Shown: piece after piece, positions 61,912 to 64,000 of the stretch
Layout of the letters: every line of letters starts with the position of its first letter
How positions within the stretch are numbered: the stretch's first letter is position 1
Source: Secundilactobacillus silagei JCM 19001
GTDB taxonomy: Bacteria > Bacillota > Bacilli > Lactobacillales > Lactobacillaceae
DNA: 64,000 nt
Assembly (NCBI RefSeq): GCF_002217945.1
Contig: NZ_BCMG01000002.1
Coordinates: 267,287 to 331,286 of the forward strand
Direction of reading: 5' to 3'
Program-made: the position numbers and the translations under genes
Notes under the pieces: generated by a model
The model's input: only the letters and a program-made list of their open reading frames with translations
The model's database searches: none
What the model was told of the DNA's origin: nothing

Positions 61912-62140
61912 CAGCTATGAATCACCGAAGTAGGTCAAAGGGCAACGATAAAGAAACTTGACGGTTGCTGCAAGTCAAGCGTCCCAACTGACTGAATTAC
62001 AGTGTGGAGCGACCCAGCAGATTGCTGGCGGGTCATGCCGATATCCATGTCGAGCGACGTTATCATAATATAACGTAACTTGGGTGGTAACGCGGAATTA
62101 ATTTCGTCCCTATTAGTCTATGACTAGTGGGGACTTTTTT
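61912..62140 (+). promoter_or_regulatory. T-box leader, Tyr specifier (TAC)
   Basis: Stem I has CAC/GTG and GGTCA/TGAC helices around a specifier loop containing TAC (61998-62000), followed by A and GTG. GGGTGGTAACGCGG (62082-62095) is the T-box. The terminator runs CGTCCCTATTAGTC, short loop, GACTAGTGGGGAC, TTTTTT (62105-62140). Uncharged tRNA-Tyr would favour the antiterminator and tyrS expression. Confidence 0.95.
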
Positions 62141-62162
62141 GATATCTTAAGGAGGGTTCTTT

Positions 62163-63419
62163 GTGACAATTTTAGATGAGCTTAAATGGCGTGGCGCGAT
62201 TAATCAGCAAACGGATGAAGCAGGTTTAACTGATCTGGTTAAAAATAAGTCAGTAGGGTTATATGTAGGAATAGATCCTACCGGAGATTCGATGCATATC
62301 GGACATTTGATTCCCTTTATGATCTTAAAACGGTTCCAGTTAGCTGGTCACCGACCTTATATCGTCATCGGCGGCGGTACTGGATCAATTGGTGATCCCA
62401 GTGGCAAGAAGTCAGAACGAGTTCTGCAATCAATGGAACAAGTTCACCATAATGAAGCAGCCATTACGGCCCAAATGGAACATTTATTCGGCCAAGACGG
62501 CAGCTTTAAGATCGTGAACAACTATGACTGGCTGTCAAAAATGTCGTTGCTGGACTTTTTACGGGATTACGGTAAGTTATTCAACGTGAACAATATGCTG
62601 TCTAAAGAAGTGGTTGCTTCCCGGTTGGAAGTCGGCATTTCATTTACTGAATTTACTTACCAAATTCTGCAGTCAGTTGATTTTCTTCATCTATATCAGG
62701 CTGAAGATGTGCAGCTGCAAGTTGGTGGCGCCGATCAATGGGGCAACATTACTGCCGGGATTGACTTGATCCATAAGATCAAGGGTGCGGATGCTAAGGC
62801 GTTTGGCTTAACCATTCCGTTGATGCTGAAGGCGGATGGCACTAAGTTTGGTAAAACTGCGGGTGGTGCAGTCTGGCTCGATCCAGAAAAGACGACACCT
62901 TATGAATTCTACCAGTTTTGGTTGAACCAAGATGACCGTGACGTGGTGAAATACTTGAAGTACTTTACCTTCTTGAGCCAAGATGAAATTGCTGATTTGG
63001 CTAAAAAAGTGGAAACGCAGCCTGAAAAGCGCGAAGCCCAGCGCCGTTTGGCAGAAGAAGTCACTGAATTCGTCCATGGTAAAGACGCCGTTACTGAAGC
63101 AGAAAACATTTCTAAAGCGTTGTTCTCGGGTGACGTGGCCGATTTGTCAGCCAACGAAATCGAACAGGGCTTTAAGAACATGCCTTCCGTTGAAGTAACC
63201 GGTGAGAAGCGCAACATTGTGGAATGGCTAGTTGATGTGACTGCTATTGAATCATCTCGACGTCAAGCACGGGAAGACATTAATAACGGTGCCATTCGGA
63301 TCAACGGCGAAAAGGTGACGGATGTTAACGCTGAGATTGATCCAAGCACTCACTTCGATGGTAAGTTTGTGATCGTCCGTCGCGGTAAGAAGCGCTATTT
63401 CTTAGCACGAGTTAAATAG
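62163..63419 (+). CDS. tyrS: Tyrosyl-tRNA synthetase
   Basis: Charges tRNA-Tyr with tyrosine. The 418-residue class I synthetase has YVGIDPTGDSMHIGHLIPFM with the HIGH motif, GGGTGSIGDPSGK, QVGGADQWGNITAGIDLI with the tyrosine pocket, and KFGKTAGGAVWLD replacing KMSKS in this bacterial subgroup. The C-terminal S4 domain runs from about 350 with SRRQAREDINNGAIRINGEKV. The start is GTG 62163 after AAGGAGGG. The T-box leader and terminators show it is transcribed alone. Confidence 0.97.
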   Translation: MTILDELKWRGAINQQTDEAGLTDLVKNKSVGLYVGIDPTGDSMHIGHLIPFMILKRFQLAGHRPYIVIGGGTGSIGDPSGKKSERVLQSMEQVHHNEAAITAQMEHLFGQDGSFKIVNNYDWLSKMSLLDFLRDYGKLFNVNNMLSKEVVASRLEVGISFTEFTYQILQSVDFLHLYQAEDVQLQVGGADQWGNITAGIDLIHKIKGADAKAFGLTIPLMLKADGTKFGKTAGGAVWLDPEKTTPYEFYQFWLNQDDRDVVKYLKYFTFLSQDEIADLAKKVETQPEKREAQRRLAEEVTEFVHGKDAVTEAENISKALFSGDVADLSANEIEQGFKNMPSVEVTGEKRNIVEWLVDVTAIESSRRQAREDINNGAIRINGEKVTDVNAEIDPSTHFDGKFVIVRRGKKRYFLARVK

Positions 63420-63434
63420 AGAGTTGTTTAATTG

Positions 63435-63470
63435 CGGATCGGTTTGCGAAAGCGAATCGATCCGTTTTTT
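63435..63470 (+). terminator. Intrinsic terminator of tyrS
   Basis: CGGATCG.TTGCG pairs with GCGAA.CGATCCG and is followed by TTTTTT. Confidence 0.9.
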
Positions 63471-63657
63471 ATTACTTAATATGAAGTAATGAGTATTTTA
63501 AGTGTGCTGAGAAGACGGGGCTAAGTGATCAGGTCAATTTATTTTAAATTTATTTGAAAAAGTAATTGACCAAACTGGGAATAGTTGGTATGATATTATT
63601 TGTTGTCGCGAGGAAACGCAGACACATATACCGATTCAAAATTTTAAAAGTTATGTG

Positions 63658-63774
63658 TTGACATTTTAAATCGCTGATGATATAGTTAATAAGTTGCCTC
63701 AGTAAGAGACGTTCCAAACGGAAACGTTGATGTAGAAAGTTTTTATTGACTTTCCCGAGACGATAAGTTACAAT
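63658..63774 (+). promoter_or_regulatory. Tandem rRNA operon promoters P1 and P2
   Basis: P1 is TTGACA (63658-63663), 17 bases, TATAGT (63681-63686). P2 is TTGACT (63746-63751), 17 bases, TACAAT (63769-63774). AAAACTGAACAAAG at about 63818-63831 resembles a conserved pre-16S leader sequence of lactobacilli. The rest of the region from 63475 holds no gene. Confidence 0.85.
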
Positions 63775-63929
63775 GAAATAGCTGATTCGTAAAAGAATTT
63801 GCTTGGTAGACCTTTGAAAACTGAACAAAGTTTTGTTTCACAAATGTGCAGGGCATATCAGTTTAGGCTGGTATCAAATGTAATTTGCGAAGTCAATTTC
63901 GCTAGTAATATTAATGAGTCACAAACAAT

Positions 63930-64000
63930 CATAAAATGAGAGTTTGATCCTGGCTCAGGACGAACGCTGGCGGCGTGCCTAATACATGCAAGTCGAACGC
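63930..64000 (+). rRNA. rrs: 16S ribosomal RNA, 5' end only
   Basis: AGAGTTTGATCCTGGCTCAG (63939-63958) is the universal 16S 5' primer site, followed by GACGAACGCTGGCGGCGTGC and CTAATACATGCAAGTCGAAC. The mature 5' end should be about ten bases upstream. The gene runs out of the window. Confidence 0.97.

Noticed and set aside
63550..63828. 92-codon open frame on the minus strand before the 16S gene
   Set aside because: It overlaps the tandem rRNA promoters and leader and has no ribosome site.

Overview
The window is chromosomal DNA of a heterofermentative member of the Lactobacillaceae (low-GC Gram-positive). Signs of this are strong AGGAGG-type ribosome sites, TTGACA/TATAAT promoters, two T-box leaders, CcpA-type cre boxes, LacLM beta-galactosidase, a short 6-phosphogluconate dehydrogenase, an (R)-specific alcohol dehydrogenase very like that of Levilactobacillus brevis, and an isoleucine 2-epimerase like that of Lentilactobacillus buchneri. 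I cannot name the species. The window ends in the first bases of a 16S rRNA gene, preceded by tandem promoters.

Layout. 0-10 kb: cationic amino-acid permease with a structured leader, LytR-CpsA-Psr protein, FAD-linked oxidase, a ~95-bp tandem repeat block, FabK-like oxidoreductase plus deformylase-like gene, a PanE-type 2-keto-acid reductase behind a T-box that reads an Ile codon, YjeM-type permease, and an unknown gene. 10-16 kb: aconitase, citrate synthase and isocitrate dehydrogenase in one operon (the oxidative TCA branch leading to 2-oxoglutarate). 16-22 kb: gluconate permease, DUF554, Dps, AlkD-like protein and small transporters. 22-34 kb: lacLM, two aldo/keto reductases and a MerR regulator sharing a promoter type, an AP2-domain protein, (R)-alcohol dehydrogenase, alpha-galactosidase and a YghZ-like reductase. 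33-43 kb: AzlCD exporter, MFS/TetR pair, and a deo operon (deoC, deoB, deoD, pdp) split by a decayed TnpB relic. 43-51 kb: FabI, a second tandem repeat block related to the first, SPFH protein, aldo/keto reductase, NUDIX hydrolase, and a permease plus isoleucine 2-epimerase pair. 50-64 kb: small unknown protein plus GPH sugar symporter, a probable vitamin B6 uptake/kinase set followed by a PLP lyase, two small DUF2187-like paralogues, phosphatase, YfhO, 6-phosphogluconate dehydrogenase, YdcF, tyrS with a Tyr T-box, and the rRNA promoter region.

How the genes fit together. Several genes concern branched-chain amino acids: the Ile-T-box PanE-like reductase, AzlCD, and permease plus isoleucine 2-epimerase. 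A galactoside set (lacLM, alpha-galactosidase, GPH symporter) and the deo operon each carry cre-like sites, so they probably form part of one catabolite-repressed regulon. Three promoters with 19-bp spacers and a shared ACTCTAAC half-site tie the MerR regulator to two aldo/keto reductases, a probable electrophile or carbonyl response. No tRNA, CRISPR array, prophage or intact insertion sequence was seen.
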